Below, piece by piece: positions 16,621 to 25,459 of a stretch of DNA of 64,000 nucleotides (the first letter of the stretch is position 1; the number at the start of each line of letters is the position of its first letter). The notes below the pieces were generated by a model that made no database searches, had not been told where the DNA came from, and was given only the letters and a program-made list of their open reading frames with translations. Source of the stretch: Reyranella massiliensis 521 (lineage in GTDB: Bacteria > Pseudomonadota > Alphaproteobacteria > Reyranellales > Reyranellaceae); NCBI GenBank assembly GCA_945862125.1, contig CAMAYC010000001.1:43649-107648 (forward strand), read 5' to 3'. Position numbers and translations under genes: made by a program.

Positions 16621-17589
16621 ATGTTTCCGACGAGGGATAGTCTGACGATCTGCTTTGCGCATGCGGCATACCAGATGAAGGACCGGTTCGACGCGCGTGA
16701 CACCGGGATCAAGAATTTCCAGGTCCGCACCTACGACGAGCTGGTGAAGCGAATCGGCGAAGCCGACGTCGTCCTGGCCTCCGGCATGTGGAAGAACGAG
16801 GTGATTCCGCACGCCGGCAAGCTCAAGTTCATTCAGTCCATCAGCTCCGGCATGGACCAGTATTCCAAGGAATTGCTGGGCGCCAAGGGCATTCGTCTCG
16901 CCAGCGCCGCCGGCGTCAACGCTCGCGCCGTGGCCGAGCACGCCATCGCCCTGATTCTCGCGATCGCCCGGCGCCTGCCCGAGGCGCGCGATAACCAGCA
17001 CAAGAAGATGTGGCGCGGCATGATCGGAGATCTCGCCCAGCGCGAGGACGAACTCGGCGGCAAGACGCTGCTGGTGGTCGGTATGGGCCGTATCGGCAGC
17101 CACCTCGCCAAGCTCGCCAAGGCCTTCGACATGAAGGTGGTCGGTATCCGCCGCGATCCCAAGGCCGGCGCCAACGGCGCCGACTCGATCCACGGCATGG
17201 GCGAGCTGGTGAAGTTGGTGCCCGACGCCGATTTCGTGGCGCTCACCTGTGCGCTGACGCCCGAGACCACTGGCCTGATGAGCGCGGCCGCTTTCGCGGC
17301 CATGAAGCCTTCATCGGTGTTCGTGAACGTGGCGCGCGGCAAGGTGGCCGACGAGGCGGCGCTGATCGCCACCATGAAGGCCGGCAAGATCTGGGCGGCA
17401 GGCCTCGACGTCACGGTCGACGAGCCGTTGCCTGAGAGCTCGCCACTCTGGACGATGCCCAATGTATTCATCACACCGCATACGGCGGGCGAGACGCGCG
17501 CCTACGAGGACAATGTCATAGACATTCTGATCGAGAACCTCGACCGTCTGTGGCGGGACGAGAAGACGCTGCGCAACCAGGTACTCTAG
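16621..17589 (+). CDS. D-isomer-specific 2-hydroxyacid dehydrogenase
   Basis: 322 aa from ATG 16621; the track uses TTG 16603, which lies before the GGGGGAG ribosome site. NAD-binding motif VVGMGRIGSHLAKLA, followed by IRRDPKAG, where Arg pairs suggest possible NADPH use. The signature VNVARGKVADEAAL holds the catalytic Arg, and the His is in TPHTAGETRAYEDN. The protein is distant from the one at 5600 and closer in pattern to the glyoxylate/phosphoglycerate dehydrogenase group. It is divergent from the HpcH/HpaI aldolase, so the two may be co-regulated for 2-oxoacid use. Confidence 0.92.
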   Translation: MFPTRDSLTICFAHAAYQMKDRFDARDTGIKNFQVRTYDELVKRIGEADVVLASGMWKNEVIPHAGKLKFIQSISSGMDQYSKELLGAKGIRLASAAGVNARAVAEHAIALILAIARRLPEARDNQHKKMWRGMIGDLAQREDELGGKTLLVVGMGRIGSHLAKLAKAFDMKVVGIRRDPKAGANGADSIHGMGELVKLVPDADFVALTCALTPETTGLMSAAAFAAMKPSSVFVNVARGKVADEAALIATMKAGKIWAAGLDVTVDEPLPESSPLWTMPNVFITPHTAGETRAYEDNVIDILIENLDRLWRDEKTLRNQVL

Positions 17590-17595
17590 GCTCGT

Positions 17596-19953
17596 CTACT
17601 TCTTCTCGTCCTTCTTGGACTCTTCTTCCTTGTCGTCAGCGGCAGGCTTCGCCGCCGGCTGAACGACAGGCGCCGGAACTGCAGTCGGCAGTGGCACGGC
17701 CACCTTCGGCTCGACCGCGACGGGCGGCTTCGGCGGCTGCACCGCGGGAACAGCGACGGGCGGTACGGCGACGGGCGGGGCGGCAACCGGCGGCGCCGGA
17801 ATCGACGGCGTTACGGCCGCACCCTTTTCAGGAGCCTTGGTGTCGACTGGCGGTGGCGTGCGGATGTCGGCCGGACGCGGCGCGGCAGGTGCCGGCTGAG
17901 CCTGCGGCGGTGCTGCGGCCTTCGGCACTTCCGGCTTCGCTGGTTCGGCGGGCTTGGCAGGCTCAGCAGGGGTTGCCCGCTGTGCAGGTGCTGCCGGTGG
18001 CGTCGCGGGCTTGGCAGGTTCGGCAGGCGTTGCCCGCTGGGCCGGTGCTGCCGGCGGCGTCGCAGGTTTGGCCGGCTCGGCAGGCGCTGCCCGTTGAGCA
18101 GGCGCTGCCGGAGGCGTCGCGACCGGCGCGCTCGGTGTCTTGATGTCGTTAGCGGCCGGCGCCTTGGCTTCGGGCGTGGCAGGAGCGGGCGTGACCGGCG
18201 CCTTGCCGTCGTCCTTCAGGACAGGCGGGGCGGCGCCGGTGCGCGGCACCAGGGGCGGTGCAGTGACCTTTGCCTGCGGCGTGGCCGTGGTGTTGGTTGT
18301 CGCCGTGCCAGTCGCCGTGCCAGTCGCCGTACCCGTCGCGGGAGTGGTGGCAGCCGGCGTGGCCGGCGCCGTCGCAAGCTTGGGCCCCGGCGCGGCGGCT
18401 TTCGCCGTCGTGGGCTTGGCGAGAGTCGGCATGTCGGCAACGGCTGTCTTGGCGACCGGCAGGTTGGCGTTGGCACCCGCAGAGGCCTTGGCTTCGGCAT
18501 CCGCCTTGGCTTTGGCATCCGCCTCAGCCTTCGGATCGGCAACAGGGGCCGTCGTCGTGGCCGGTGCGGCGCGCGCGGCCGGCGCCGCGACGGGAGCAGC
18601 AGCCGGTGCGGTCGCGATCGAGGCGGTGGGCGCCGGCGGCGCCGAGACGGGCGCAACCGGTGCGGCGGCGATCTGTGCGGGTGTTACCTGCAGTGCCGCT
18701 CGTGCGACTGGCTGCGAGCCCACGAAAACGGTGGACGGGACCACGGTCGCGAAGCGCTGGTTCGCCATCACCGAGTTCTGTCCGGCGATGTAGGCTTCGC
18801 GGCGTTGCGCCCGCTGCCAGCGATCTTCCTGCGTCTGTGCTTGGACCTGGTTGGAGCTGTTGAGGCGGGTGTAGTAGGCGCGGTCGGTGCTGTACGAGGG
18901 AACATAAGCCTCGCGCGGCGCGAGCGGAAACCAGCCCACCGGCGAGCTGGCTTGCGCGGACGTGTTGCCGCCCAGCAGGGCCTGCACGAGTTGGATGCCG
19001 CCGATGAAGTTGACCAAGGCGGGCGCATAGACCGGTTGCGCCTCGCGCTGCGGCGGCACCCAGACCCAGCGATTGTTGCTGTTTGCCCAGCGGCCGTAGT
19101 GTGAGGGCGCATAGCCCCAGGGCTGATCGTCGACCCAGGTCCAGCCCCACGGCTTCACGTAGGACCAATGGCCTTCCTTGTAGGGCTGCCAGCCCGCCGG
19201 CACCGAGCGCGGCGTCCAGACGTTGCCGTACTGGCTGTCGTTGCTCCAGCTGCCGTAGCTGTTGAGATCCTCATAGCCGGTGATACCGGCCGACACATAT
19301 TGCGACGGCGGATCGTAGTTGATCTGGCGATCGCGGGCGGCCCATGAGGCCGGCTGCACCGGCGGTGCGGTGTTGAGGGTGCGCAGCTGCAACGCGCCGG
19401 TATCGCCGAAGACCTCGGCGACCTGGCCTGCGTTGACCGTCGCGGTCCTGCCGTCAAGGCTCTGGATCTGCGCCGCGCCGGTGCGGACGCCCAGCCGCGT
19501 GGCATCCTGCGTGGAGCCCGCCTCGACGTAATAGTCGCCCTGCTGGCGCAGGTTGACCGTGCCGCGCGGCGTCACAATCTGATAGGGCGTGTTGGGGTTG
19601 AGCGCGAATGTCTTGATGTCGACCCGGCCCTGGCCGACCTGCAGGCGGGTCTGGTTGTCGTTGATCTCCAGCAGGTTGAGCTGCGTGCTGCCGTCCATGC
19701 GCACGCGCGTTCCCGCGACCGAGACTTCGCTACGGGCATTGGGCTCCGTCCAGATCGAATCACCCGACGTCAGTGGCGTATTGATGACAGCAGGGCTCCA
19801 GCCGGCCTGCTCGTCATCGTGGAACGAAACGGTGCCTTCCGTATAGGCCAGGCGTCCGGCCTGCGAGGGCGGCTCGTTGAGGGCATAGGCGCTGCCGGCA
19901 AAGGCTGCGATGCAGAGCGTGGCGCCTATGGCGACGCGAAAGGATTGACCCAT
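17596..19953 (-). CDS. Exported FecR/DUF6600-like protein with Pro/Ala-rich repeats
   Basis: 785 aa. A Sec signal (MGQSFRVAIGATLCIAAFAGSAYA) leads to a FecR-like beta domain, about residues 30-190 (AYTEGTVSFHDDE... LTSGDSIWTEPNARSEVSVAG... VTPRGTVNLRQQGDYYVEAG). Next is a Trp/Tyr-rich DUF6600-like block, about 225-310 (GSWSNDSQYGNVWTPRSV... GWQPYKEGHWSYVKPWGWTW). From about residue 420 to the end it is low complexity, rich in Ala, Pro, Thr and Lys, with repeats such as PPAAPAQRATPAEPAKPAT, ending in KEEESKKDEKK. It is likely periplasmic or surface-linked, with the tail spanning or binding peptidoglycan. Function is unknown. Confidence 0.85.
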   Translation of the reverse strand: MGQSFRVAIGATLCIAAFAGSAYALNEPPSQAGRLAYTEGTVSFHDDEQAGWSPAVINTPLTSGDSIWTEPNARSEVSVAGTRVRMDGSTQLNLLEINDNQTRLQVGQGRVDIKTFALNPNTPYQIVTPRGTVNLRQQGDYYVEAGSTQDATRLGVRTGAAQIQSLDGRTATVNAGQVAEVFGDTGALQLRTLNTAPPVQPASWAARDRQINYDPPSQYVSAGITGYEDLNSYGSWSNDSQYGNVWTPRSVPAGWQPYKEGHWSYVKPWGWTWVDDQPWGYAPSHYGRWANSNNRWVWVPPQREAQPVYAPALVNFIGGIQLVQALLGGNTSAQASSPVGWFPLAPREAYVPSYSTDRAYYTRLNSSNQVQAQTQEDRWQRAQRREAYIAGQNSVMANQRFATVVPSTVFVGSQPVARAALQVTPAQIAAAPVAPVSAPPAPTASIATAPAAAPVAAPAARAAPATTTAPVADPKAEADAKAKADAEAKASAGANANLPVAKTAVADMPTLAKPTTAKAAAPGPKLATAPATPAATTPATGTATGTATGTATTNTTATPQAKVTAPPLVPRTGAAPPVLKDDGKAPVTPAPATPEAKAPAANDIKTPSAPVATPPAAPAQRAAPAEPAKPATPPAAPAQRATPAEPAKPATPPAAPAQRATPAEPAKPAEPAKPEVPKAAAPPQAQPAPAAPRPADIRTPPPVDTKAPEKGAAVTPSIPAPPVAAPPVAVPPVAVPAVQPPKPPVAVEPKVAVPLPTAVPAPVVQPAAKPAADDKEEESKKDEKK
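17930..18120 (-). repeat. Tandem repeats encoding Pro/Ala-rich tail of the FecR/DUF6600 protein
   Basis: About three near-identical 57-nt units encode PPAAPAQRATPAEPAKPAT-type repeats. A separate shorter run near 18303-18340 repeats a 12-nt unit (gccagtcgccgt-like) encoding Gly-Thr-Ala-Thr. Both lie in frame, so copy-number change would lengthen or shorten the tail without breaking the gene. Confidence 0.75.
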
Positions 19954-20052
19954 GCTGTTGCTCCTCGATAGGCTCGCGCCGCCTGTCGCTGATGCGGCTC
20001 GCCCTCAAGCACAACACGCCAATGACCAGGCGGTTCCATCAGGGAGACAAGA

Positions 20053-20634
20053 ATGCCCGTCGCAGACCCCAACCGCGTGATCGTCACCGGCGAAAACCCG
20101 TTCATCCGCCTCAGCGAAAAGGACGGCGATCCCAATTCAACGGAAGCCAGCTTCTGGCGAATCCTGTTCTGCCCGGCCGGGCCGGGCCACGTGCTCTATC
20201 TCAAGAGCGAGCTGACGCACGGCCGCTGGCGTATCTATTCCGACAACATCGCCATGGCGCGCTGGCTGCAGCAGACCGTGCAGGGCATGCTCAATCCCGA
20301 GCTGAAGGATCTCTCGATCGCCGTGATCGATGCCGAGTTCTCGCGCTCGGGCGATCCGCACTATTTCTGGACCGAGCATGTCTCGGCGGCCGACTCCGAG
20401 GTGGCGCTCACCTGGCACGACATCGGCGATCCGCTGCTGATCCACACCCATCCCAACGAGGCGCCGAACCCGCGCCCCTACGGTGTCTGCACCGTGCTGG
20501 TGCCGGCGCTCGGCGCGCGGCTGACGGTGGACGGAGTCCAGGCCAAGGGCCTGCCGTGGAAGCGCGAGCGCGAGGGCCGGCCCTTCAGTACCTGCGCGCT
20601 GGCCTTCTCCGAAAGCTGGACGGAAGCGCGGTAG
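20053..20634 (+). CDS. Conserved hypothetical protein
   Basis: 193 aa with a GGGAGA site ahead of ATG 20053. The sequence is soluble, with several Trp and aromatic residues (ASFWRILFCPAGPGHVLYLKSELTHGRWRIYSDN, GDPHYFWTEHVSAADSEVALTWHDIGDPLLIHTHPNE). The conserved-looking HTHPNE and WHDIG could belong to a beta-rich binding fold, but I do not recognise a family. It stands alone, divergent from the DUF6600-like gene and convergent with the flavin monooxygenase. Confidence 0.75.
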   Translation: MPVADPNRVIVTGENPFIRLSEKDGDPNSTEASFWRILFCPAGPGHVLYLKSELTHGRWRIYSDNIAMARWLQQTVQGMLNPELKDLSIAVIDAEFSRSGDPHYFWTEHVSAADSEVALTWHDIGDPLLIHTHPNEAPNPRPYGVCTVLVPALGARLTVDGVQAKGLPWKREREGRPFSTCALAFSESWTEAR

Positions 20635-20649
20635 GCGGGAGCCCGCCAG

Positions 20650-21669
20650 CTAACCCTTGAGGTCGAAGGCGCGCGCGAGCTGGGTGTAGCTCTCGCGTCG
20701 CACGTCCTCGTCGTGTGTCCAGGTGACGACGGCCATTTCCTGGACACCGACCTCTGTCGCCAGGTCGCGGATCCTTGTCGCGACCTCGGGGCCGGTGCCG
20801 ACGAAGGAATCCTTGCGGAACTGCTCCATGCGCGCCTGCTCATGCACGGTGAGCGGCGCTTGTGCCGCGATCTCGGGCGCTTCCAGCGGCACCAGGATGC
20901 CCTTGTCGCGGTTTATGCGGGAGAGGGCGCGCGAAGTGAAATGGTACTGCGCCTGCTCCATGGTCTCGGCGGCCAGCGCCCAGACGCAGAGCCCGGCGTG
21001 TGGCTCGGGATGGCGGGCGCTCGGCCTGTATGTGCGCTGGTAGAGATCGATGGCGCGCTTGCCGCCGGCGCCGTCGCTGAAGAACCAGGCGTAGCAGTAG
21101 GGCAGGCCAAATAGCGCGGCGACCTGGGCGCCATAATCGGAGCTGCCGAGGATCCAGACTTCCGGCGCCGTCGCACCTTGCGGAAAGGCCTTCACCGCCG
21201 CGAACGGATGTCGGTCGACCAGGGGCTCGTTGTGTACCCAGGCGATCAGGTCGCGCACGTCGGAAGGAAAATGCTCGGGCCGCTCGTTGGCCGCGGGATT
21301 GAGCGCAAACGCCGTGCGCCCGTCCGAGCCCGGCGCGCGGCCGAGCCCCATGTCGATGCGGCCCGGCGCCAGTGCATCGAGCACGCGGAAAACCTCGGCC
21401 ACTTTGAACGGCGCATAATGCGGCAACATGATGCCGGCGCTGCCGATCCGGATGCGTTCCGTCGTGGCCGCGATCGCCGCGATCACGATCTCGGGCGCGG
21501 TGCCGACGATGGTCGGGTGATTGTGGTGCTCGGACACCCAGAAGCGCTGATAGCCCAGCGCCTCGCAATGCTTGGCGAGCGCCACGGTGTTGCGGATCGA
21601 CTGGTCCTGCGGGCGCCCGGCGACGGCGATCGACTGGTCGAGGACGGAAAGACGCGTGAGCTTTGACAT
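20650..21669 (-). CDS. LLM class flavin-dependent oxidoreductase
   Basis: 339 aa bacterial luciferase-like barrel. N-terminus LTRLSVLDQSIAVAGRPQDQSIRNTVALAKHCEALGYQRFWVSEHH carries the WVSEHH motif of YhbW-type proteins, followed by GTAPEIVIAAIAATTERIRIGSAGIMLPHYAPFKVAE and IDMGLGRAPGSDGRT. These proteins use reduced FMN and oxygen, or act as F420 or FMN oxidoreductases. No flavin reductase partner is adjacent. It lies downstream, on the same strand, of the amino-acid binding protein, 25 nt from it, so the two may be one operon. Confidence 0.92.
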   Translation of the reverse strand: MSKLTRLSVLDQSIAVAGRPQDQSIRNTVALAKHCEALGYQRFWVSEHHNHPTIVGTAPEIVIAAIAATTERIRIGSAGIMLPHYAPFKVAEVFRVLDALAPGRIDMGLGRAPGSDGRTAFALNPAANERPEHFPSDVRDLIAWVHNEPLVDRHPFAAVKAFPQGATAPEVWILGSSDYGAQVAALFGLPYCYAWFFSDGAGGKRAIDLYQRTYRPSARHPEPHAGLCVWALAAETMEQAQYHFTSRALSRINRDKGILVPLEAPEIAAQAPLTVHEQARMEQFRKDSFVGTGPEVATRIRDLATEVGVQEMAVVTWTHDEDVRRESYTQLARAFDLKG

Positions 21670-21693
21670 TGCCCCAGACGTAAGGCGTGCGCG

Positions 21694-22551
21694 CTACTCC
21701 GGCAAGGTCGCGATCATGTAGAGCGCCTGCAGTGTGGGCGTCGGCCGCTCTTTTTCGCCGAACGCCTTGGTGAAGATGGTGGCGATCTCGCCCGATCTAT
21801 AGATGTGGCTCAGCGCCCGATCGACGGCGATGCGGAAGTCGCCATCGCCGCGACGCATCGCCAGCGCAAACGGCTCGATGGTGAGGGAATTGCTGGCCAG
21901 CAGGATGCGGGCGGCATCGGGATGGCCCTTGATCATGGAGGCAAGCATGGCGCGGCCGGCGAAATAGGCGGCGATCTGACCTTTCTCCAGGGCGACCATC
22001 GCCTCCTCGAAGGTCTTGAACGCCACGAATTCGGCATTGACGTGGAGCCCGGCCAGCGACTTTCGCGTGATCTCCTCGGTAAGCGTGCCGGCGGCGACGC
22101 CGACTTTCTTGCCGGTCAGCAGCTTGAGGTCCTGCGGTCCGTCGTTGCGGATGGCGAAGCTGGTGCCATCGACGAAGGTCGGAACAGAGAAGTCGACGAT
22201 TGCGCGCCGTTCCAGAGTCTGGGTGAGCGAGTCGCAGATCAGGTCGGCCTTGTTCTGTGTGATCGCATCGAGGCGGTTGGACGTGGTCACCGGAACGTAA
22301 ACCACCTTCAGGTCCGGGATTTTCAGCTGCTGGCCGAGATCCTTGGCGACCGCCTGGCAAAGGTCGATCATGAAGCCGGCGGGCTGGCCGGCCGGCGTCT
22401 TGTAGGCGAAGGGCGCGGCATCCTCGCGGTAGGCAACGCGCAGTGTCTTGCTCGCACGGACGTCGTCGAGCGTGGCGGCCATGGCGTTGCCGCCGAAGAC
22501 AGCGCCCATCGCCAGCGTCAGAAGACCAAGCTTTTTCGACATCGCGTTCAT
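21694..22551 (-). CDS. Amino-acid-type ABC substrate-binding protein (SBP_bac_3)
   Basis: 285 aa. Residues 1-25 form a Sec signal (MSKKLGLLTLAMGAVFGGNAMA). The type II periplasmic-binding fold follows: LRVAYREDAAPFAYKTPAGQPAGFMIDLCQAVAKDLGQ, a hinge with RLDAITQNKADLICDSLTQTLERRAIVDFSVPTFVDGTSF, and the C-terminal GDGDFRIAVDRALSHIYRSGEIATIFTKAFGE. It resembles glutamate/aspartate or polar amino-acid binding proteins. No permease or ATPase gene is adjacent, so it is an orphan in this window. An LLM monooxygenase follows. Confidence 0.92.
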   Translation of the reverse strand: MNAMSKKLGLLTLAMGAVFGGNAMAATLDDVRASKTLRVAYREDAAPFAYKTPAGQPAGFMIDLCQAVAKDLGQQLKIPDLKVVYVPVTTSNRLDAITQNKADLICDSLTQTLERRAIVDFSVPTFVDGTSFAIRNDGPQDLKLLTGKKVGVAAGTLTEEITRKSLAGLHVNAEFVAFKTFEEAMVALEKGQIAAYFAGRAMLASMIKGHPDAARILLASNSLTIEPFALAMRRGDGDFRIAVDRALSHIYRSGEIATIFTKAFGEKERPTPTLQALYMIATLPE

Positions 22552-22724
22552 GAATCTCTTTCCTTGTCTGGTCTGGCCTGCGGCGGACGGAAAACATCGG
22601 ACATCCCGTCTCAGATGACCACCTGAATTACAGAAGAGTGCGCAGTGATGGCCATACCGTCATCCACTCAAGTGTTTGAAATAATGTAATATAAATTCTT
22701 CCTTAAATTAGTTCTGCGAATGAC

Positions 22725-22771
22725 TTGCAATTAATGGTCAAGCCAGCATATTAGAATCGTTCCAGTCTAAT
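22725..22771 (+). promoter_or_regulatory. Putative ahpC promoter with overlapping dyad operator
   Basis: In an AT-rich gap, TTGCAA (22725-22730) and TATTAG (22749-22754) are spaced 18 nt, a plausible -35/-10 pair. The inverted repeat ATTAGA (22750-22755) / TCTAAT (22766-22771), with a 10-nt spacer, covers the -10 and likely start of transcription. Peroxide genes in related bacteria are controlled by OxyR- or Fur/Irr-type regulators, but the dyad fits no one consensus that I can confirm. The inverted repeat is seen; its role is inferred. Confidence 0.35.
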
Positions 22772-22790
22772 TTGCCTCAAGGAGCGTTTC

Positions 22791-23330
22791 ATGCTGACCA
22801 TCGGAGACAAGTTTCCCTCGTTCGACCTCAAGGCGGTGGTGAGCACCGACGCCAAGACCGCCTTCACCCAGCTCTCCGACAAGAGCGACAAGGGCAAGTG
22901 GAAGATCGTGTTCTTCTGGCCCAAGGACTTCACCTTCGTCTGCCCGACCGAGATCGCGGCCTTTGGCAAGATCAACAAGGAATTCAACGAGCGCGACGCG
23001 GTGGTCTACGGCGTGTCGACCGACTCCGAGTTCGTCCATCTCGCCTGGCGCCAGAACCATGCCGACCTGAAGGCGCTGCCGTTCGCCATGTTGGCCGACC
23101 TCAAGCGTGAGCTCTCGACCTCGCTCGGCATTCTCGACAAGAACGAGGGCGTTTGCCTGCGCGCCACCTTCATCGTCGATCCCGAGGGCATCATCCGCTT
23201 CGTGTCGGTGAACGACCTCTCGGTCGGCCGCAACCCGCAGGAAGTGCTGCGCGTCCTCGATGCCCTGCAGACCGACGAACTCTGCCCGTGCAACTGGCAG
23301 AAGGGCGACGACGTCCTCAAGGCCGCCTAA
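22791..23330 (+). CDS. ahpC: Alkyl hydroperoxide reductase, peroxiredoxin subunit
   Basis: 179 aa. The peroxidatic Cys is residue 51 in FTFVCPTEI, and resolving Cys candidates sit in the C-terminal [28 protein letters not shown] and [29 protein letters not shown] are conserved in the actinobacterial/alphaproteobacterial AhpC group, which is reduced by AhpD and not AhpF. It reduces H2O2, organic peroxides and peroxynitrite in the cytoplasm. A typical AAGGAG site lies 5' of ATG 22791. It is followed after 10 nt by ahpD, making a two-gene operon behind an AT-rich promoter region. Confidence 0.96.
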   Translation: MLTIGDKFPSFDLKAVVSTDAKTAFTQLSDKSDKGKWKIVFFWPKDFTFVCPTEIAAFGKINKEFNERDAVVYGVSTDSEFVHLAWRQNHADLKALPFAMLADLKRELSTSLGILDKNEGVCLRATFIVDPEGIIRFVSVNDLSVGRNPQEVLRVLDALQTDELCPCNWQKGDDVLKAA

Positions 23331-23340
23331 GGAGACTGCA

Positions 23341-23892
23341 ATGTCGCTCGACGTCCTGAAGGATCGGCTGCCCGACTACGCACGCGACCTGAAGCTCAAT
23401 CTCTCGAGCCTGGCCGCCGAGCAGTTGCTCAGCCCGCAGCAGAGGGCCGGCAGCTTCGTCGCTGCCGCGCTCGCGGCAAACCATGCTCCGACCATGCAGG
23501 CCGTGGTCGGAGCCTTCGCGGCCGAAATGTCGCCGGAAGCGCTCAACGCCGCCAAGATCGCGGCGTCGCTGATGGCGATGAACAACATCTACTACCGCTT
23601 CGTGCATCTCGTGCACGCGGCCGACTACAAGACCCTGCCGGCCAAGCTGCGCATGACCGCCATGGCCAGGCCCGGCGTCGACAAGGTCGATTTCGAGCTG
23701 TGGTCGCTGGTGGTCTCGGCCGTCAACGGCTGCGGCATGTGTCTGGAAGCGCACGAGAAGGTCTGCCGCGAGGCCGGCCTCTCGGCGGAGCAGGTCCAGG
23801 CCGCTGTGCGGATCGCTGCCGTGGTGCATGCGGTTGCGCGCACGCTTGCTGCAGAAGAGGCGCTGGCGCCTGAACTGGCGGCGGCAGCCTGA
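23341..23892 (+). CDS. ahpD: Alkyl hydroperoxidase AhpD
   Basis: 183 aa from ATG 23341; the track frame starts inside ahpC. The carboxymuconolactone-decarboxylase-type helical fold carries the CXXC motif in [19 protein letters not shown], with Glu and His in the proton relay. AhpD passes electrons from a lipoyl protein to AhpC. It lies 10 nt after ahpC, so stoichiometric co-expression is expected. The C-terminus is a helix rich in Ala and Glu. Length matches the family. Confidence 0.96.
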   Translation: MSLDVLKDRLPDYARDLKLNLSSLAAEQLLSPQQRAGSFVAAALAANHAPTMQAVVGAFAAEMSPEALNAAKIAASLMAMNNIYYRFVHLVHAADYKTLPAKLRMTAMARPGVDKVDFELWSLVVSAVNGCGMCLEAHEKVCREAGLSAEQVQAAVRIAAVVHAVARTLAAEEALAPELAAAA

Positions 23893-23913
23893 CCTTGTCG
23901 CGTCACGACATGC

Positions 23914-23938
23914 GGGCCAAACTCCGGCCGATTTTTTT
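23914..23938 (+). terminator. Putative intrinsic terminator after ahpD
   Basis: GGCC-AAACTCC-GGCC forms a short GC stem and is followed after GA by seven T residues. It lies 22 nt after the ahpD stop and ahead of the aldehyde dehydrogenase. The stem is only about 4 bp, so strength is uncertain. Confidence 0.5.
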
Positions 23939-23959
23939 GTAACCGGACGGAGAGCCCGC

Positions 23960-25459
23960 ATGTCGATGACCGCCACCCAGCCGAAATCCGCGCCGGTCGC
24001 CGGCACATACCAGCCCAAGGGCATGCTGATCGGCGGCAAGTGGGTGGAGAGTGCTTCGGGCCAGCGCATCGCCATCGAAAATCCGGCCAAGCGCACGACC
24101 GTGGCCGAAGTGCCGCGCGCCGCCGCCGCCGATGTCGACGCCGCGGTCGCGGCGGCGGAGAAGGCGTTCGCGGCGTGGAAGAACGTGGTGCCGCGCGAAC
24201 GCGGCAGGATGCTGCTCAAGGCCGCCGAGGCCCTGGAGGCGCGCGCCGAGGAGATGGCCCGCACCATCGCGCTCGAGACGGGCAATGCGCTCCGCACGCA
24301 GGCGCGCGGTGAAGCCAAGCTGGCGGCCGACGTCTTTCGCTATTTCGGCGGCCTTGCGTCCGAGCTGAAGGGCGAGACCGTACCGCTGGGCGAGCACGTG
24401 CTGTCCTACACCCGCCGCGAGCCGATCGGCATCGTGGGCGCCATCATCCCGTGGAATGCCCCGGTCATGCTGGGCGCGCTGAAGATCGCGCCCGCGCTCT
24501 GCGCCGGCAATGTGCTGGTCCTGAAGGCCGCGGAAGATGCGCCGCTGGCCGTCCTGCTGATGGCCGACATCGTCCAGGAGTTCGTCCCGGCCGGCGTGTT
24601 GAACGTGATCACCGGCTACGGCGAGGAGTGCGGCGGGCCGCTCGCCAACCACCCCAAGATCCGCAAGCTCTCGTTCACCGGCTCGACCGAGGTCGGCAAG
24701 GTGATCATGCGCGCCGCGGCCGAACGCATCGTGCCGGTGTCGCTGGAGCTCGGCGGCAAGAGCCCCTCGATCGTCTATCCCGACGCCGACGAGGATTGGG
24801 CGGTCGACGGCATCATCAACGCCATGCGCTTCACGCGCCAGAGCCAGAGCTGCACCGCAGGCTCGCGCATGTTCCTGCACGAGGACATTTTCGACTCCTT
24901 CCTGAAGAAGCTCGAGAAGAAGACGACGGCACTGAAGATCGGCGATCCGCTCGACGAGGCCTCCGACATCGGCACCATCATCAACAACAAGCAGTTCACC
25001 AAGGTCTGCAAGTATGTCGACGAGGGGCTGAAGCGCTCCGACGCCCAGCTCGTGTTCGGCGGCCTGCCGCCCAAGACCGGGCCGCTCTCCGAGGGCTACT
25101 TCACCATCCCGACGGTGTTCGCCGACCGTTCCAACGACTGGCGCCTGGCGCGCGAGGAGATCTTCGGGCCGGTGCTGGTGGCGATCCGCTGGAGCGACGA
25201 GGCCGAGGCCATCCGCATGGCCAACGACAGTCACTACGGTCTCGCGGCCTATGTCTGGACGCATGACATCGGCAAGGGGTTGCGCGCCGCGCACGCCATC
25301 GAGTCGGGCTGGGTGCAGGTCAACCAGGGCGGCGGCCAGACGCCCGGCATGTCCTACGGCGGCTACAAGCAGAGCGGCCTGGGCCGCGAGTTCTCGCTGG
25401 AAGGCATGCTCGACAGCTTCACCCAGCGCAAGAGCGTGACGGTCAACCTCGCCGTCTAG
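23960..25459 (+). CDS. Aldehyde dehydrogenase
   Basis: 499 aa from ATG 23960; the track start is inside ahpD. NAD-binding and catalytic residues are clear: IIPWNAPVMLGALKIAPALCAGN, GSTEVGKVI, Glu in LELGGKSPSIVYPDAD, and the nucleophilic Cys in QSQSCTAGSRMF. The C-terminal GGYKQSGLGREFSLEGMLDSF is typical of the ALDH superfamily. It oxidises an aldehyde to the acid with NAD(P). The product substrate is not evident. It converges with the amidase gene, with stop codons overlapping. Confidence 0.95.
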   Translation: MSMTATQPKSAPVAGTYQPKGMLIGGKWVESASGQRIAIENPAKRTTVAEVPRAAAADVDAAVAAAEKAFAAWKNVVPRERGRMLLKAAEALEARAEEMARTIALETGNALRTQARGEAKLAADVFRYFGGLASELKGETVPLGEHVLSYTRREPIGIVGAIIPWNAPVMLGALKIAPALCAGNVLVLKAAEDAPLAVLLMADIVQEFVPAGVLNVITGYGEECGGPLANHPKIRKLSFTGSTEVGKVIMRAAAERIVPVSLELGGKSPSIVYPDADEDWAVDGIINAMRFTRQSQSCTAGSRMFLHEDIFDSFLKKLEKKTTALKIGDPLDEASDIGTIINNKQFTKVCKYVDEGLKRSDAQLVFGGLPPKTGPLSEGYFTIPTVFADRSNDWRLAREEIFGPVLVAIRWSDEAEAIRMANDSHYGLAAYVWTHDIGKGLRAAHAIESGWVQVNQGGGQTPGMSYGGYKQSGLGREFSLEGMLDSFTQRKSVTVNLAV

